A stretch of 64,000 bases of DNA from Lachnoanaerobaculum umeaense (GTDB lineage Bacteria > Bacillota > Clostridia > Lachnospirales > Lachnospiraceae), in assembly GCF_003589745.1 (NCBI RefSeq), contig NZ_CP032364.1, positions 1,984,001 through 2,048,000 of the forward strand, read 5' to 3'. The notes beneath the pieces are model-generated. The model was not told the origin of the DNA, ran no database searches, and was given only the letters and a program-made list of their open reading frames with translations. The position numbers and the translations under genes were made by a program. Below are positions 20,999-30,493 of this stretch, one piece after another; position 1 is the stretch's first letter, and each line of letters begins with the position of its first letter.

Positions 20999-21571
20999 AT
21001 GAGCGAACAAACTTTAGACAGACGAGTGAGAAAGACTAGGTCTCAGCTTAGAAGATGCCTAAGTATTCTGCTCGAAACAAAAAAAATTCAAAATATTACC
21101 GTAAAAGAATTGTCACAGATGGCAGATATTAACCGTGGTACCTTTTATCTACACTACAAAGATGTCTATGACTTACTTGAGCATATTCAAAAAGATCTTT
21201 TAAAAGATTTTGAGAGTATACTAACTACCATAGCTCCGGACACTGACAACCTGGTTCCATTTATAGAGGCTCTTTTTGTATTCATATACAATAATAGAGA
21301 TATGTCAAAGATATTTTTACATGATGACTTGGATGCAAACTTTTCAGCAGAACTAAGAGAAAAATTGAGAATATGTGTATTCAACAAATACAAGGCATTC
21401 ATTAAACAAAAAAATATGCCTTACTTTGAATTATACTACGATTTCATTTTGTCAGGCTGTCTTGGCTTACTTGTAAGATGGGTAGACAGTGAGTTTGATA
21501 TGACTCCAAGTGAACTTGCTATTCTTACAAACTCTTTTATTCGCTCAGGACTTACAAAGATAATTAAATAA
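20999..21571 (+). CDS. TetR-family regulator
   Basis: The N-terminal helix-turn-helix (ITVKELSQMADINRGTFYLHYKDVYDLL) is typical of TetR/AcrR regulators, and the C-terminus (~80-190) resembles the DhaS-like TetR_C group. The 190-residue length fits. It is divergent from the membrane protein at 20723, which may be its target. Its ligand is unknown. GGAGG precedes the start. Confidence 0.88.
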   Translation: MSEQTLDRRVRKTRSQLRRCLSILLETKKIQNITVKELSQMADINRGTFYLHYKDVYDLLEHIQKDLLKDFESILTTIAPDTDNLVPFIEALFVFIYNNRDMSKIFLHDDLDANFSAELREKLRICVFNKYKAFIKQKNMPYFELYYDFILSGCLGLLVRWVDSEFDMTPSELAILTNSFIRSGLTKIIK

Positions 21572-21576
21572 TTAAA

Positions 21577-21607
21577 AAATGGGCTTATGATATTCATAGG
21601 CCCATTT
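21577..21607. terminator. Bidirectional terminator
   Basis: AAATGGGCTTATGA pairs with TCATAGGCCCATTT, with A-rich and T-rich flanks. It serves the convergent TetR and DUF438 genes. Confidence 0.8.
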
Positions 21608-21632
21608 AAAATATAATTTTTTATAAAAACTA

Positions 21633-23072
21633 TTATTCCTTATCTTCTTCCTCAAAATGTTTTCTTGCGAAATCCATATCCTGTACTATTTCCATAGTGC
21701 CAAGATACTTTCTATTCTTATCTCTAACAGCCATATATCTCACCAACATGTCCTTATTATTCTTCTTCATCCAGATAGAGACCTCATCCCTGCTACCATC
21801 TTTAAATCCTGAAATAATCTCTCTAACCATTGGTTCTATCTTAGGTGGATGACAAGAAAATACATCTCTGTCAATAGCCATCAACGGTCTCTTGAATGCT
21901 TTTGGAGAATCATTGTCATTGAAAAATCTATTAATATCATTCTCATCAACAAATGTAATCTCCAATGGCATAGTATCCAATAACGCAATAAGTTGTTCTT
22001 TTGTAAAATGTCCTCCCGGTAATACTATCTCACCATCAATATCATCAAACTCTCTCCTTATTCTCTTTGCTCTGTCAAAACTTTCCGGTATTATATCTAA
22101 ACAGTTTTCATATCCCTTGCTATCTATATAAATATTTATCCAATCTTCATCCGAGAAATTTTGGGCACATATAGGAAACAGGATATTTTCTTCTTTATAA
22201 ATCATCTCCTGCATTCTGGTAATTACGGCCTTTATATCCTCCAACCACTTTTCATCTTCTTTTTCTACCTTAGCTAGTCTACCAAGCTCATCTCGTATTT
22301 CATCATCTACCGACCACATAACGCTTGATGGTCCGGAAACATTATACTTAGTCTTTAACAGTGGGTATAATAGATCTCCTTTTTTTGCATAATGTAGAGA
22401 TACCTCTCTTATTTTTGCAAACAGCTCTCTGTCTATATCTTGCTTTTTCACATCTTCTAAAAACTCATTCAGGTATTTCTCCAATTTTTTATTTTCTGCA
22501 GTAAATGTAGCAAGTGGATGTCCTTTAGTTTCTATAAGTTTGCTCACATCTTTACTATCACCATATTCTATTTCTTCACCATTCACCTCGTTACTTGTGG
22601 CACCATGAAATAAAGCAGAATGAATATCACATAGCTTTTGCACCTCATGATATGGCACACCTGATTCCATCAAAGATTGCTCAGCTTTCATGATTTCACT
22701 TGCATCTACTGACTCAAAATTTTCTCTAAACTCTTTTTGAACTGACTCCAGTGATTCACCCTTGGAAAGTCTTATTAAATACTGCTTCAATAAATTTGCA
22801 TTATCATCCTCTATAATATCTTTTGAATCTTTTTTATCATCACCATCTCCTAATATATCATATCCATGCTCTCTAAAAACTTCCTTTATTTTATCCAAAG
22901 GAATTCCCTTCATTTCAGATCCCTTCCTTATGGTTATTATTCTACCCATAGAATTTAGCATTGCGGGTTTTTTTATATCTGAAAATCCAAGTCCTGCAAA
23001 TATTTCTATAAAATCAGGATATTTCTCTGCCAGCTCAAAAACCGGTTTATTTAAATCAAGTACCTTGCTCAT
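21633..23072 (-). CDS. DUF1858-DUF438-hemerythrin-PAS protein
   Basis: The 479 residues show DUF1858 at 1-65 (VLDLNKPVFELAEKYPDF), DUF438 at ~85-155, a hemerythrin-like four-helix bundle at ~175-320 (LHYAKKGDLLYPLL, YKEENILFPI), and a C-terminal PAS-type domain (~355-475) with FSCHPPK. This architecture is common in anaerobes and is thought to sense oxygen, NO or redox through a diiron or haem site; ligand identity is inference. AAGGAG precedes the start. Confidence 0.85.
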   Translation of the reverse strand: MSKVLDLNKPVFELAEKYPDFIEIFAGLGFSDIKKPAMLNSMGRIITIRKGSEMKGIPLDKIKEVFREHGYDILGDGDDKKDSKDIIEDDNANLLKQYLIRLSKGESLESVQKEFRENFESVDASEIMKAEQSLMESGVPYHEVQKLCDIHSALFHGATSNEVNGEEIEYGDSKDVSKLIETKGHPLATFTAENKKLEKYLNEFLEDVKKQDIDRELFAKIREVSLHYAKKGDLLYPLLKTKYNVSGPSSVMWSVDDEIRDELGRLAKVEKEDEKWLEDIKAVITRMQEMIYKEENILFPICAQNFSDEDWINIYIDSKGYENCLDIIPESFDRAKRIRREFDDIDGEIVLPGGHFTKEQLIALLDTMPLEITFVDENDINRFFNDNDSPKAFKRPLMAIDRDVFSCHPPKIEPMVREIISGFKDGSRDEVSIWMKKNNKDMLVRYMAVRDKNRKYLGTMEIVQDMDFARKHFEEEDKE

Positions 23073-23159
23073 ATAATTCTCCTTTTTATCTAAGTTAGTA
23101 TATCCTAATTATAGCACTTGACAATAACTATTTCAGTATTATTTGTTACAAAATAAAAA

Positions 23160-23185
23160 GGACTGCCACATAATATGCACAGTCC
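23160..23185 (-). terminator. Terminator of terD
   Basis: GGACTG ... CAGTCC hairpin, followed on the minus strand by TTTTTATTTT. It lies just behind the TerD stop codon. Confidence 0.65.
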
Positions 23186-23197
23186 AAAATTTAAAAA

Positions 23198-23779
23198 TTA
23201 ATCTGCATCAATACCATACATATTGCAAAGTGCAGCTAATCCACCTTGATATCCGCTGCCTATAGCATTGAATTTCCACTCTTCACCATTTTTATATAAT
23301 TCGCCAAATACTACTGCAGTTTCAATAGAGAAATCCTCTCCAAGGTCATATCTTAAAAGTTCTTCTCCTGAATTCTCATCAAAAATTCTAACAAATGCAT
23401 TAGAAACCTGTCCGAAGTTTTGTCTTCTGGCATCTGCCTCATAAATAGTAACAGTGAATGCAATCTTTGTAATCTCTGCAGGAACTTTTGATAAGTCAAT
23501 CTTAATCTGCTCATCATCACCATCACCAGCACCTGTAAGATTATCTCCCAAATGGCTTATAGCCCCTGATACATGGTTTAAATTTCCAAAGAATACAAAA
23601 TCATTTTGACTTGAAACCTTACCTGAATCTGTCAAGCAAAATGCTGCTGCATCCAAATCAAAATCTGATCCTGTATCATAGGCATTAGTATCCCATCCCA
23701 GTCCTACTACCACATTCTTTAAACCCGGATTTCCCTTTGTAAGACTGACTTTTTGTCCTTTTTTTAAACTAATTGGCAT
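23198..23779 (-). CDS. TerD-family protein
   Basis: The opening [15 protein letters not shown] and the calcium-binding motifs ([27 protein letters not shown]) identify the TerD/TerE stress family. Length of 193 is normal. In Gram-positives these proteins are linked to tellurite resistance, envelope stress and Ca2+-dependent scaffolding; no other ter genes adjoin it here, so a tellurite role is not supported by context. AGGAGG precedes the start. Confidence 0.92.
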   Translation of the reverse strand: MPISLKKGQKVSLTKGNPGLKNVVVGLGWDTNAYDTGSDFDLDAAAFCLTDSGKVSSQNDFVFFGNLNHVSGAISHLGDNLTGAGDGDDEQIKIDLSKVPAEITKIAFTVTIYEADARRQNFGQVSNAFVRIFDENSGEELLRYDLGEDFSIETAVVFGELYKNGEEWKFNAIGSGYQGGLAALCNMYGIDAD

Positions 23780-23891
23780 ATAATCCTCCTAAATATATAT
23801 CATTGATATATTATTTTACCAAAATCTATCAACCTAATAATATATCAATTATGCTATTTTTTCAATCAGCTAATCTATAATTTAAGAATGT

Positions 23892-24251
23892 TTATTCTAT
23901 TCTTGCACCAAATGGCATCAATGCAAGCTTTGCAATCTTAAAAAACTGTAGCCCAAATGGAATTCCTATTATTGTAACACAAAGTATTAATCCAATAATT
24001 GTATTTACTATTGCCATCTCTGTTCCAAAGAAAATCAACCAAAAAATATTTATAATGAAGCTTCCTGCACCTCCACCATATACCACCTCCTTACCAAACG
24101 GACAAAATGCCAATCCTGCAAACTTAAAACACTGAAGTCCTATAGGTATGCCTATAACTGTTATACAACATATAATTCCTGCCAATATCCAAGCCAATCC
24201 ACTGATAAATCCACCAAAAATAAGCCACAATATATTACCTAAAAAACTCAT
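23892..24251 (-). CDS. YccF-domain membrane protein
   Basis: Two YccF repeats are visible, each with a hydrophobic hairpin and a VIGIPIGLQCFKFA / IIGIPFGLQFFKIA motif. The 119-residue protein is predicted to span the membrane about four times. Function is unknown across the family. It stands 112 bp from terD on the same strand. Confidence 0.85.
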   Translation of the reverse strand: MSFLGNILWLIFGGFISGLAWILAGIICCITVIGIPIGLQCFKFAGLAFCPFGKEVVYGGGAGSFIINIFWLIFFGTEMAIVNTIIGLILCVTIIGIPFGLQFFKIAKLALMPFGARIE

Positions 24252-24297
24252 GATATCTCCTTATAATTCCTAAAATAATTAATACAACCATAATATG

Positions 24298-24615
24298 CTA
24301 GCTTATATTATCTAGCAATGATTTCTTTGTAACTTTACAAATAATACCTTTTTCCGTTTTATGTACCACCTTGACGCTAGCAGTGTCACCTATTTTATCA
24401 TATAGCCTTCCTGCACTAACAGACTCGCCCAGAACTGTATATGGACTGTTTGCCACATATCCTATCTTTCCAATACCTTCGCAAAGTATCTTTATAGCCT
24501 CTCTGTCATATTCATTGTCAGGTTCTTTCTTTAAAGTAAGCTTCATATCTTTTTCTAAAAATTCACTTCCAAAGTAATGCCTTGTGCCGGTTAATGTTAT
24601 AAAAATTTTATCCAT
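24298..24615 (-). CDS. HIRAN-domain protein
   Basis: The 105 residues form a stand-alone HIRAN domain (TGTRHYFGSEFLEKDMKLTL, EPDNEYDREAIKIL, IGYVANSP). HIRAN domains bind DNA ends or damaged DNA in HLTF/Rad5; bacterial stand-alone versions have no assigned role. I chose ATG at 24615 because GGAGG is five bases upstream; an upstream TTG would overlap that site. Confidence 0.85.
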   Translation of the reverse strand: MDKIFITLTGTRHYFGSEFLEKDMKLTLKKEPDNEYDREAIKILCEGIGKIGYVANSPYTVLGESVSAGRLYDKIGDTASVKVVHKTEKGIICKVTKKSLLDNIS

Positions 24616-24702
24616 AGTAACCTCCAATCAATTTTTATTTGACTGTAGTATACCACCTAAACTGTCCGTTAAAAATACCTTATAAGTATAACAAACAACT
24701 AT

Positions 24703-25692
24703 CTATTCGTACTTTTTTATAAATTCTTTAGTGTATTCCCTCAACTCATCCACCACTTCCCTTGGTGAAATTATTTCCACATCATTACCAAGACTAAAAA
24801 TCCATCCAAAAAACTGTGGACTGATGTTAATATCCACAACCAGTTCACTATGATTCTCATCCTTACTTATAAAAATTATATCTTTCCCAAATCTATCTAT
24901 AAAAACTCCACACATATGATTGGCAAACCTTATGCAAACCTTAGTCTTTTCACCATGATACATCCCAAAAGTAGCCTTGGAATATTTTGCCATATCAAAG
25001 TTTTTAAACTCATCCTTTCCTGCTCTCTCATCATTGCAAACCTCAATATACATCATCTTGTCCACTCGATAATGCTTTATTTTTTTGTCCCAATCATCAA
25101 AAGCAATCATATAGTAATTTTCATCATCCCAAAGCAATGCCCAGGGACTTACCACAAAATATATACCACCATGTCTTTCAATCAACTTTTTATTAATGTC
25201 CCATTTATAATACTTAAATTTGATCTTTTTATTCTGATTGATAGCAGTATGTATATCGTCCACGTTATAGTATACACTTTCATTCATTGTCTTTACACGA
25301 TCATTTATAAATATCTGCCTTTGTAATTGCTTAGCTTGATGTTCACTTACAAAACCTTTTACCTTTGAAATCAATGTCTTTGACTTTTTCTGTGTAATGA
25401 ATTTGGCTGACTGCACTGCATCTATCAAGAGCTTGACCTCGGCAAGTTCAAAATCTCTACCTGCAATATGATAAAAAGTTTCTCTTCCCTTTTGCTCCTT
25501 TATGATTTCAATACCAAAATTTGCCATATCCTTAAAATCTTCATAAATACTCTTTCTTTCTGCACTTACACCATATTTATAAAGCTCTTCAAGTATCTGC
25601 GGCATAGTAAGACTATGTTCATCATCAGTCTTTTCTAACATTACTTTCATAAGATATGTAAATTTAAATTTTTGATTGCTCCCCCTTGACAT
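24703..25692 (-). CDS. WYL-domain transcriptional regulator
   Basis: The N-terminus is a winged helix (LTMPQILEELYKYGVSAERKSIYEDFKDMANFG). A WYL domain at ~135-235 carries YFVVSPWALLWDDENYYMIAFDD, and a WCX-type C-terminal extension follows. WYL domains bind nucleic acid or nucleotide ligands and are frequent regulators of DNA-damage or defence genes. The gene appears monocistronic; target unknown. Confidence 0.9.
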   Translation of the reverse strand: MSRGSNQKFKFTYLMKVMLEKTDDEHSLTMPQILEELYKYGVSAERKSIYEDFKDMANFGIEIIKEQKGRETFYHIAGRDFELAEVKLLIDAVQSAKFITQKKSKTLISKVKGFVSEHQAKQLQRQIFINDRVKTMNESVYYNVDDIHTAINQNKKIKFKYYKWDINKKLIERHGGIYFVVSPWALLWDDENYYMIAFDDWDKKIKHYRVDKMMYIEVCNDERAGKDEFKNFDMAKYSKATFGMYHGEKTKVCIRFANHMCGVFIDRFGKDIIFISKDENHSELVVDINISPQFFGWIFSLGNDVEIISPREVVDELREYTKEFIKKYE

Positions 25693-26105
25693 ATGACTCC
25701 TTTATTTTTAAGTATTTTCGCTTGTAATTGTATCATAATTATAATTAAGCTTAAACTCAAATCTATTTTTAGACTTCTCTTAAATAAGTTGTTCTATGTA
25801 CAGCTTTTTATAGTCCTCAAACCTTCACATTACTCATTGGTATAGTTGTATATTTTTTGTGTTTTATTATATCTTTTTTATGTATTATTATCTTATTCAT
25901 GTGATACCTTTTCTATTTTTCCAAAAAGAGTATCTGTTGGGTAATATACTTTTAAATTTTATGGACGTAATATGAGCTTAAACAAAAGAACTTGATTGAA
26001 TTTACAAAAGCCAAAAAGAAAGGAGTGTATTATAGAATAAAGAATTATTCAAAAAATTTGATAGTGTAAATATTTGAAATCAGAAAATAAAAAGGAGAAA
26101 ATAAA
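25693..26105. other. A/T-rich intergenic region
   Basis: A 413-bp region between the divergent WYL regulator and lipoprotein genes. I see no gene, tRNA or recognisable riboswitch. A ribosome-site-like AAAGGAG near 26021 is followed by no useful reading frame. Confidence 0.4.
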
Positions 26106-26846
26106 ATGAAAAAAATTATTTCAATATCTATTACAATGATACTATGTATCGCGATGATCGCCTGCGGAGGTTCATCAGGCAGAAGAGACAAAGAATTAGT
26201 AGGTGACTATATCGGAGTATCCGGAACAAGCTATGGAATTACTCTTTATGGTGATGATATGTCTGACTGCTCTTTAAAATTGGATAATAAAGGAAAGGCG
26301 TTTATAACTATAGCTGATACAACCGTAGATGGAACTTGGGTAAATGATGATGATACGCTTACTATTACAGTTGATAAGACAAAGATAGTAGGAGATCTTG
26401 GAAATGATATAATAACCTTTAATGCTTTCCTTCAGGATGAGATAGACATTGAAATGGATATAGTCTTTGCTAAGGAAGGAACTGATGCCGCAAATCCTGA
26501 AAATTATATGCCTGAGGAAGATAAGGCTCTTATAGGAGAATGGGTAGGTGCTTCAGTAACTGACGTATTTGATGAAGATGCATCAGGAGAAGTAGATCCG
26601 AATTTAATGACAGTAAGTCTCAATTCGGATTACACTGCGAGTATAGTTTTTGATGGTGAAGAGATTTCAGCTCCGGAGTGGAGTTATTATTCAGAATCAG
26701 TACTATTTGAGGGTGATGTTGTTGATAATGCAGGACTTTATGGTGAATATAAGGATGGTAACTTTGTAATTACTTATTCAACTTATGATAGCTTTTATAA
26801 CTTTACAATGGAAAAAGTAGGTGGTTCAAAATCTAAAAGTAGATAG
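26106..26846 (+). CDS. Lipoprotein with two lipocalin-like repeats
   Basis: A signal peptide with lipobox IAMIAC gives a lipid-anchored protein of 246 residues. Two similar segments (GDYIGVSGTSYGITL ... ADTTVDGTWVNDDDTLTI; GEWVGASVTDVFDE ... SAPEWSYYSESVLF) suggest duplicated small beta-barrel domains. AAAGGAG precedes the start. Function unknown; probably extracytoplasmic ligand binding. Confidence 0.75.
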   Translation: MKKIISISITMILCIAMIACGGSSGRRDKELVGDYIGVSGTSYGITLYGDDMSDCSLKLDNKGKAFITIADTTVDGTWVNDDDTLTITVDKTKIVGDLGNDIITFNAFLQDEIDIEMDIVFAKEGTDAANPENYMPEEDKALIGEWVGASVTDVFDEDASGEVDPNLMTVSLNSDYTASIVFDGEEISAPEWSYYSESVLFEGDVVDNAGLYGEYKDGNFVITYSTYDSFYNFTMEKVGGSKSKSR

Positions 26847-27012
26847 TCATATGTGCCGGTGACAGTAAAGCCTATGTTTATTATATCTTTAGAAAAGCTA
26901 GGTATAGTGGTCAATGGTATGCAATAAATTAGCCCAAATATAGATAATAAATAGGTGAAGGCTACCGATATATTATCTAGAATCAATATAAATCAAACTA
27001 CTTCTAAATATA

Positions 27013-27048
27013 GGGGGAGCATATCTAATGATATCTCCCTCCCCCTTA
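27013..27048. terminator. Bidirectional terminator
   Basis: A GGGGGAG-rich stem with inner ATATC-taat-GATAT pairs with CTCCCTCCCCC. It separates the convergent lipoprotein and sirtuin genes. Confidence 0.7.
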
Positions 27049-27060
27049 GATTAATTTAAA

Positions 27061-27789
27061 CTATTTTACAGTTATTCCACTCATAATCTCTCCAATAGGA
27101 GCATTAATCAATAATTCGGCGTTTACTGTTTTTCCTGTCTCTGACTTATTAATTACCACAAGATGTTTTCCATGAAAATAGTCAATAAAACCTGCTGCCG
27201 GATATACTACCAAAGATGTTCCTCCTATTATTAGAGTATCTGCTGATGCAATAGATTTTATTGCCCCATCTATGGTATTTGCATCCAGTCCTTCCTCATA
27301 CAAAACCACATCAGGTTTTATCATACCCCCACATTCACAATACGGCACTCCGCTCTTACTTTTCACATATTCCGCATCATAGAATTTATTACATTCCATA
27401 CAATAGTTTCTATGGATACTTCCATGCACTTCATACACTATTTTACTACCTGCTGCCTGATGAAGTCCATCAATATTTTGAGTAACTACAGCCTTTAGCT
27501 TCTCTGCATTCTCAAGTTCTGCAATCTTTTTATGAGCTGCATTTGGCTTTGCTTCAAGGCACATCATCTTTTCTTTATAGAACTCGTAAAATACTTCCGG
27601 GTATCTCATAAAGAAGCTATGGCTTACCACCTGCTCTGGAGAATATCTATATTTCTGATGATAAAGTCCATCTGCACTACGAAAATCAGGTATACCGCTT
27701 TCAGTAGATACCCCTGCACCACCAAAAAACACTATATTATTGCTGTCATCAATGATTTTTTGAAGTTCTGTTATCTCTCTTTCATACAT
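27061..27789 (-). CDS. cobB: Sirtuin-type NAD-dependent protein deacylase
   Basis: Class U/III sirtuin motifs are present: GGAGVSTESGIPDFRS (NAD binding), TQNIDGLHQAAGS, catalytic His in YEVHGS, and a zinc ribbon C-x2-C (CMECNKF) with C-x-C (CECGG). The protein removes acyl groups from lysines using NAD. I chose ATG at 27789 (243 aa), five bases after AGGGG, over the longer frame. It stands alone, which favours metabolic regulation over a defence role. Confidence 0.92.
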   Translation of the reverse strand: MYEREITELQKIIDDSNNIVFFGGAGVSTESGIPDFRSADGLYHQKYRYSPEQVVSHSFFMRYPEVFYEFYKEKMMCLEAKPNAAHKKIAELENAEKLKAVVTQNIDGLHQAAGSKIVYEVHGSIHRNYCMECNKFYDAEYVKSKSGVPYCECGGMIKPDVVLYEEGLDANTIDGAIKSIASADTLIIGGTSLVVYPAAGFIDYFHGKHLVVINKSETGKTVNAELLINAPIGEIMSGITVK

Positions 27790-27899
27790 AAGAATACCCC
27801 TTTCATATAAATTCAAATTAAGTATCTAAGACCATTTTAATACAATTACTAGTTTCTGTAAAACAAAATAGCAATGACCCTAATCATTGCTACATAAAA

Positions 27900-27971
27900 T
27901 GTTCTCTGCGGGAATCGAACCCACAATTACAGCTTAGGAGGCTATCGTTATATCCATTTAACTAAGAGAAC
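27900..27971 (-). tRNA. tRNA-Arg(CCU)
   Basis: Acceptor GTTCTCT/AGAGAAC, anticodon loop CTCCTAA (CCU). It is a single tRNA gene between the sirtuin and AGCS genes with no rRNA nearby. The 3' side shows no integrase. Confidence 0.93.
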
Positions 27972-28051
27972 TGATATTGAATTTATAACAAAAAAAGTAT
28001 ACAACAAATACATATTTCTTTCAAGCTGTTTTTAAGCTTTGCCGCTATGTA

Positions 28052-28087
28052 TATAAGGTCTTCGGAGCAAATACCAAAGACCTTATA
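28052..28087 (-). terminator. Terminator behind the AGCS symporter gene
   Basis: TATAAGGTCTT pairs with AAGACCTTATA (11 bp). It lies immediately downstream of the symporter stop codon and upstream of tRNA-Arg. Confidence 0.75.
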
Positions 28088-28099
28088 AAATTTATTATA

Positions 28100-29518
28100 C
28101 TATTTTAATTGCTTGTGAACTCCTCTTTCAAAGAATGAATTAGTTTCACTTACCACTACTCCATTTAGGACTATTAGGGCTATTAGGTTTGGTATAGCCA
28201 TAAGCCCATTGCAAATGTCTGCAATAGTCCACACTGCCTGTACTGTCATATACGGTCCTATAAAGATACAAGCAATGTATATCCATCTATAAACTTTAAT
28301 AGCCCTAGGTTTATTTCCTATTATATACTCCAAGCATTTTTCTGAATAATAGTCCCAACCCAAAATAGTTGTAAATGCAAAAAACACAAGGCAGATCATC
28401 AGTATAAATGCCGCCACTCTTTCAGGAAATGGAAGACCGATTTGAAAGGCCTTTGTTGTAACTGCTACACCCTCAAGTCCCATATTCCAGGCACCTGTTA
28501 TAACTATTGAAAGTCCTGTCATAGTACAGATAATAATCGTATCTATAAATGTTCCAAGCATTGAGATAAGTCCCTGTCTTACCTCTTCCTTAGATTGTGC
28601 TGCTGCAGCTGCAATAGGTGCACTTCCAAGACCCGCCTCATTTGAAAATATTCCCCTGGCAATTCCCTTTTGCATTGCCACAATCATGGCTCCAAACATA
28701 CCGCCACTAAAGGCTCTAAGTCCAAAAGCTCCCTCTAATATTTCAGCTAATGCTGCAGGTATTTTACCCAAATTAAGTCCAAGTATAATAAGAACAACTG
28801 CCACATATACTATTGCCATAAAAGGTACTATTATCTGTGCCACACTTGATATTCTCTTTAATCCACCTATCAAAACCAATGCCACAAAAAATGTCAGTAT
28901 AATTCCTGATATAATTATTGTCAAAGAATAGTCCCTTCCAAACAAATTTACATAATGTACATTTTCTGAATCAAAGAAATTTCCTATTGCACTTGTAATT
29001 CCGTTTATCTGAGTGAAAGTACCAATACCAAAGAGCCCTACCATAATTCCAAATACAGCAAATAGCTTTGCCAGCCATCTAAACTGCTTTCCCATTCCGT
29101 TCTCAATATAATAGAAAGGTCCACCAATAACATGACCATCTTTTTCTACGACTCTATACTTCACTGCTAAAAGACATTCTGCATATTTAGTTGCAGTTCC
29201 CACAATAGCCGCCATCCACATCCAAAACAATGCACCTGGGCCTCCGGAAACTATAGCAGTTGCCACACCTACAATATTTCCGGTTCCTATAGTCGCCGAG
29301 AGTGCTGTACAAAGTGCTGCGAAGCTTGATACCTCACCATTGCCATCCTCTTCATCTGATGAAAACATATACCTGATTGCAAGTGGTAATCTTTTTATCT
29401 GCAATCCTTTAAGTCTTAATGTCAGAAAAAATCCTGTTGCCAAAATCAAGATGATCAATGGTAATCCCCAGACAAGATCATCTACCATGCTCAAAAATCT
29501 AGTTATCTTACTTAACAT
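28100..29518 (-). CDS. Sodium:alanine symporter (AGCS family)
   Basis: This 472-residue integral membrane protein has about 11 hydrophobic helices. AGCS signatures include LSATIGTGNIVGVATAIVSGGPGALFWMWMAA and GTATKYAECLLAVKYR. It imports alanine or glycine with Na+. AGAGG precedes the start. It is divergent from the L,D-transpeptidase gene and has its own terminator. Confidence 0.93.
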   Translation of the reverse strand: MLSKITRFLSMVDDLVWGLPLIILILATGFFLTLRLKGLQIKRLPLAIRYMFSSDEEDGNGEVSSFAALCTALSATIGTGNIVGVATAIVSGGPGALFWMWMAAIVGTATKYAECLLAVKYRVVEKDGHVIGGPFYYIENGMGKQFRWLAKLFAVFGIMVGLFGIGTFTQINGITSAIGNFFDSENVHYVNLFGRDYSLTIIISGIILTFFVALVLIGGLKRISSVAQIIVPFMAIVYVAVVLIILGLNLGKIPAALAEILEGAFGLRAFSGGMFGAMIVAMQKGIARGIFSNEAGLGSAPIAAAAAQSKEEVRQGLISMLGTFIDTIIICTMTGLSIVITGAWNMGLEGVAVTTKAFQIGLPFPERVAAFILMICLVFFAFTTILGWDYYSEKCLEYIIGNKPRAIKVYRWIYIACIFIGPYMTVQAVWTIADICNGLMAIPNLIALIVLNGVVVSETNSFFERGVHKQLK

Positions 29519-29606
29519 ACACTACCTCTCTTTATACTTTAGCATGTTACCACAACATACTTTCATATGCATCTATTTTTTAATACAAATTATTGTATTT
29601 TTATTA

Positions 29607-29634
29607 TTGACTAAATCATACTTATCATTATAAA
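29607..29634 (+). promoter_or_regulatory. Promoter of the L,D-transpeptidase-like gene
   Basis: TTGACT (29607-29612) and TATAAA (29629-29634), 16 bp apart, lie about 50 bp upstream of the start codon. Confidence 0.5.
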
Positions 29635-29685
29635 ATCTTATATACAATATTTAAGAAACGAGATGCTATTAATCTCTGGAGTAGA

Positions 29686-30393
29686 ATGGGAAAGTATATG
29701 AAATTATTTAAAAAAATTTGTGCAACCTTTGTAGTATTGTCAACATTATTAGCAGGTACCTGCGTAAATTCTTATGCTGCATTGCCTGTAGAAAAGCTTG
29801 CCGTATCCAAGACAGCAAATCATATAGTTTTGATTGTAGGTCATAAGAACAACAAAAACAAAGTAACTGTAAATGATTATGTCAGATCATCTGATGGTAC
29901 TTGGAAAAAAAATTGGTATGTAAACGGTATTGCAGGTACCAATGGTATCTCAACTCAAAAGATTGAAGGAGATCAAAAGACTCCTGAAGGTGTATTCAAT
30001 GCCACACTTGCTTTTGGCCTTAATGACAATCCCGGCAGTATCTTAGAATATCGCAAAATTGGTGATGGTGATTACTGGGTAGATGATTCAAACAGTATAT
30101 ATTATAATAAATGGGTAAATACCAAAGATGTTAAAAAGGACTGGAATTCTGCTGAAGATTTAAAAGCTGCCTATCCTTTCTATAATTATGTGCTTGCACT
30201 AAATTATAATGCAGAATGTACACCTGGTAAGGGCTCTGCTATATTTGTTCACTGTACAAAAACTGATAATGATACCTCCTCAGCCGGTTGTATAAGAATA
30301 CCTGAGGAATATATGAAGAAGCTTGTACAAACTGTAGATTCCAATACAAAAATAGTAATCATAGAAAATGTAGATAAGCTTACAAGCTATTAA
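29686..30393 (+). CDS. Secreted L,D-transpeptidase (YkuD-like)
   Basis: A signal peptide (residues ~5-30, cleavage near SYAA) precedes a YkuD catalytic domain. The catalytic signature is HCTKTDNDTSSAGCIRI, with the nucleophilic Cys in SAGCIRI. Such enzymes form 3-3 peptidoglycan cross-links or attach proteins; some clostridial members act as carboxypeptidases. The start at 29686 follows GGAG; ATG at 29698 is an alternative. At 235 residues it has no SH3 or PG-binding domain. Confidence 0.85.
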   Translation: MGKYMKLFKKICATFVVLSTLLAGTCVNSYAALPVEKLAVSKTANHIVLIVGHKNNKNKVTVNDYVRSSDGTWKKNWYVNGIAGTNGISTQKIEGDQKTPEGVFNATLAFGLNDNPGSILEYRKIGDGDYWVDDSNSIYYNKWVNTKDVKKDWNSAEDLKAAYPFYNYVLALNYNAECTPGKGSAIFVHCTKTDNDTSSAGCIRIPEEYMKKLVQTVDSNTKIVIIENVDKLTSY

Positions 30394-30401
30394 TTTAAAA
30401 G

Positions 30402-30478
30402 GCGTACCACTATGTACTGCAACAAAAGTTAGACAAACAACTAACTATTGGAGCTAAGTACCCTGTGGTACGCTATTT
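30402..30478 (+). terminator. Multi-stem terminator-like structure
   Basis: Three nested stems occur: GCGTACCAC/GTGGTACGC, GTACT/AGTAC and GTTAG/CTAAC, followed by TATTTTT. It sits between the convergent L,D-transpeptidase and 30925 genes. Confidence 0.65.
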
Positions 30479-30493
30479 TTATAATCTACCGAT

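Noticed and set aside
23198-24615. Tellurite-resistance/ter defence-like cluster around TerD, YccF and HIRAN genes
   Set aside because: Only one ter gene is present; the neighbours are separate transcription units with gaps of about 50-110 bp and no TerY/TerC partners.
25693-26105. Riboswitch in the long region before the lipoprotein gene
   Set aside because: No known aptamer core or convincing paired architecture could be recognised.
27061-27789. Sirtuin as part of a Thoeris or other NAD-depleting defence system
   Set aside because: It is a stand-alone, normal-length deacylase with a zinc ribbon and no TIR, SLOG or effector neighbour.
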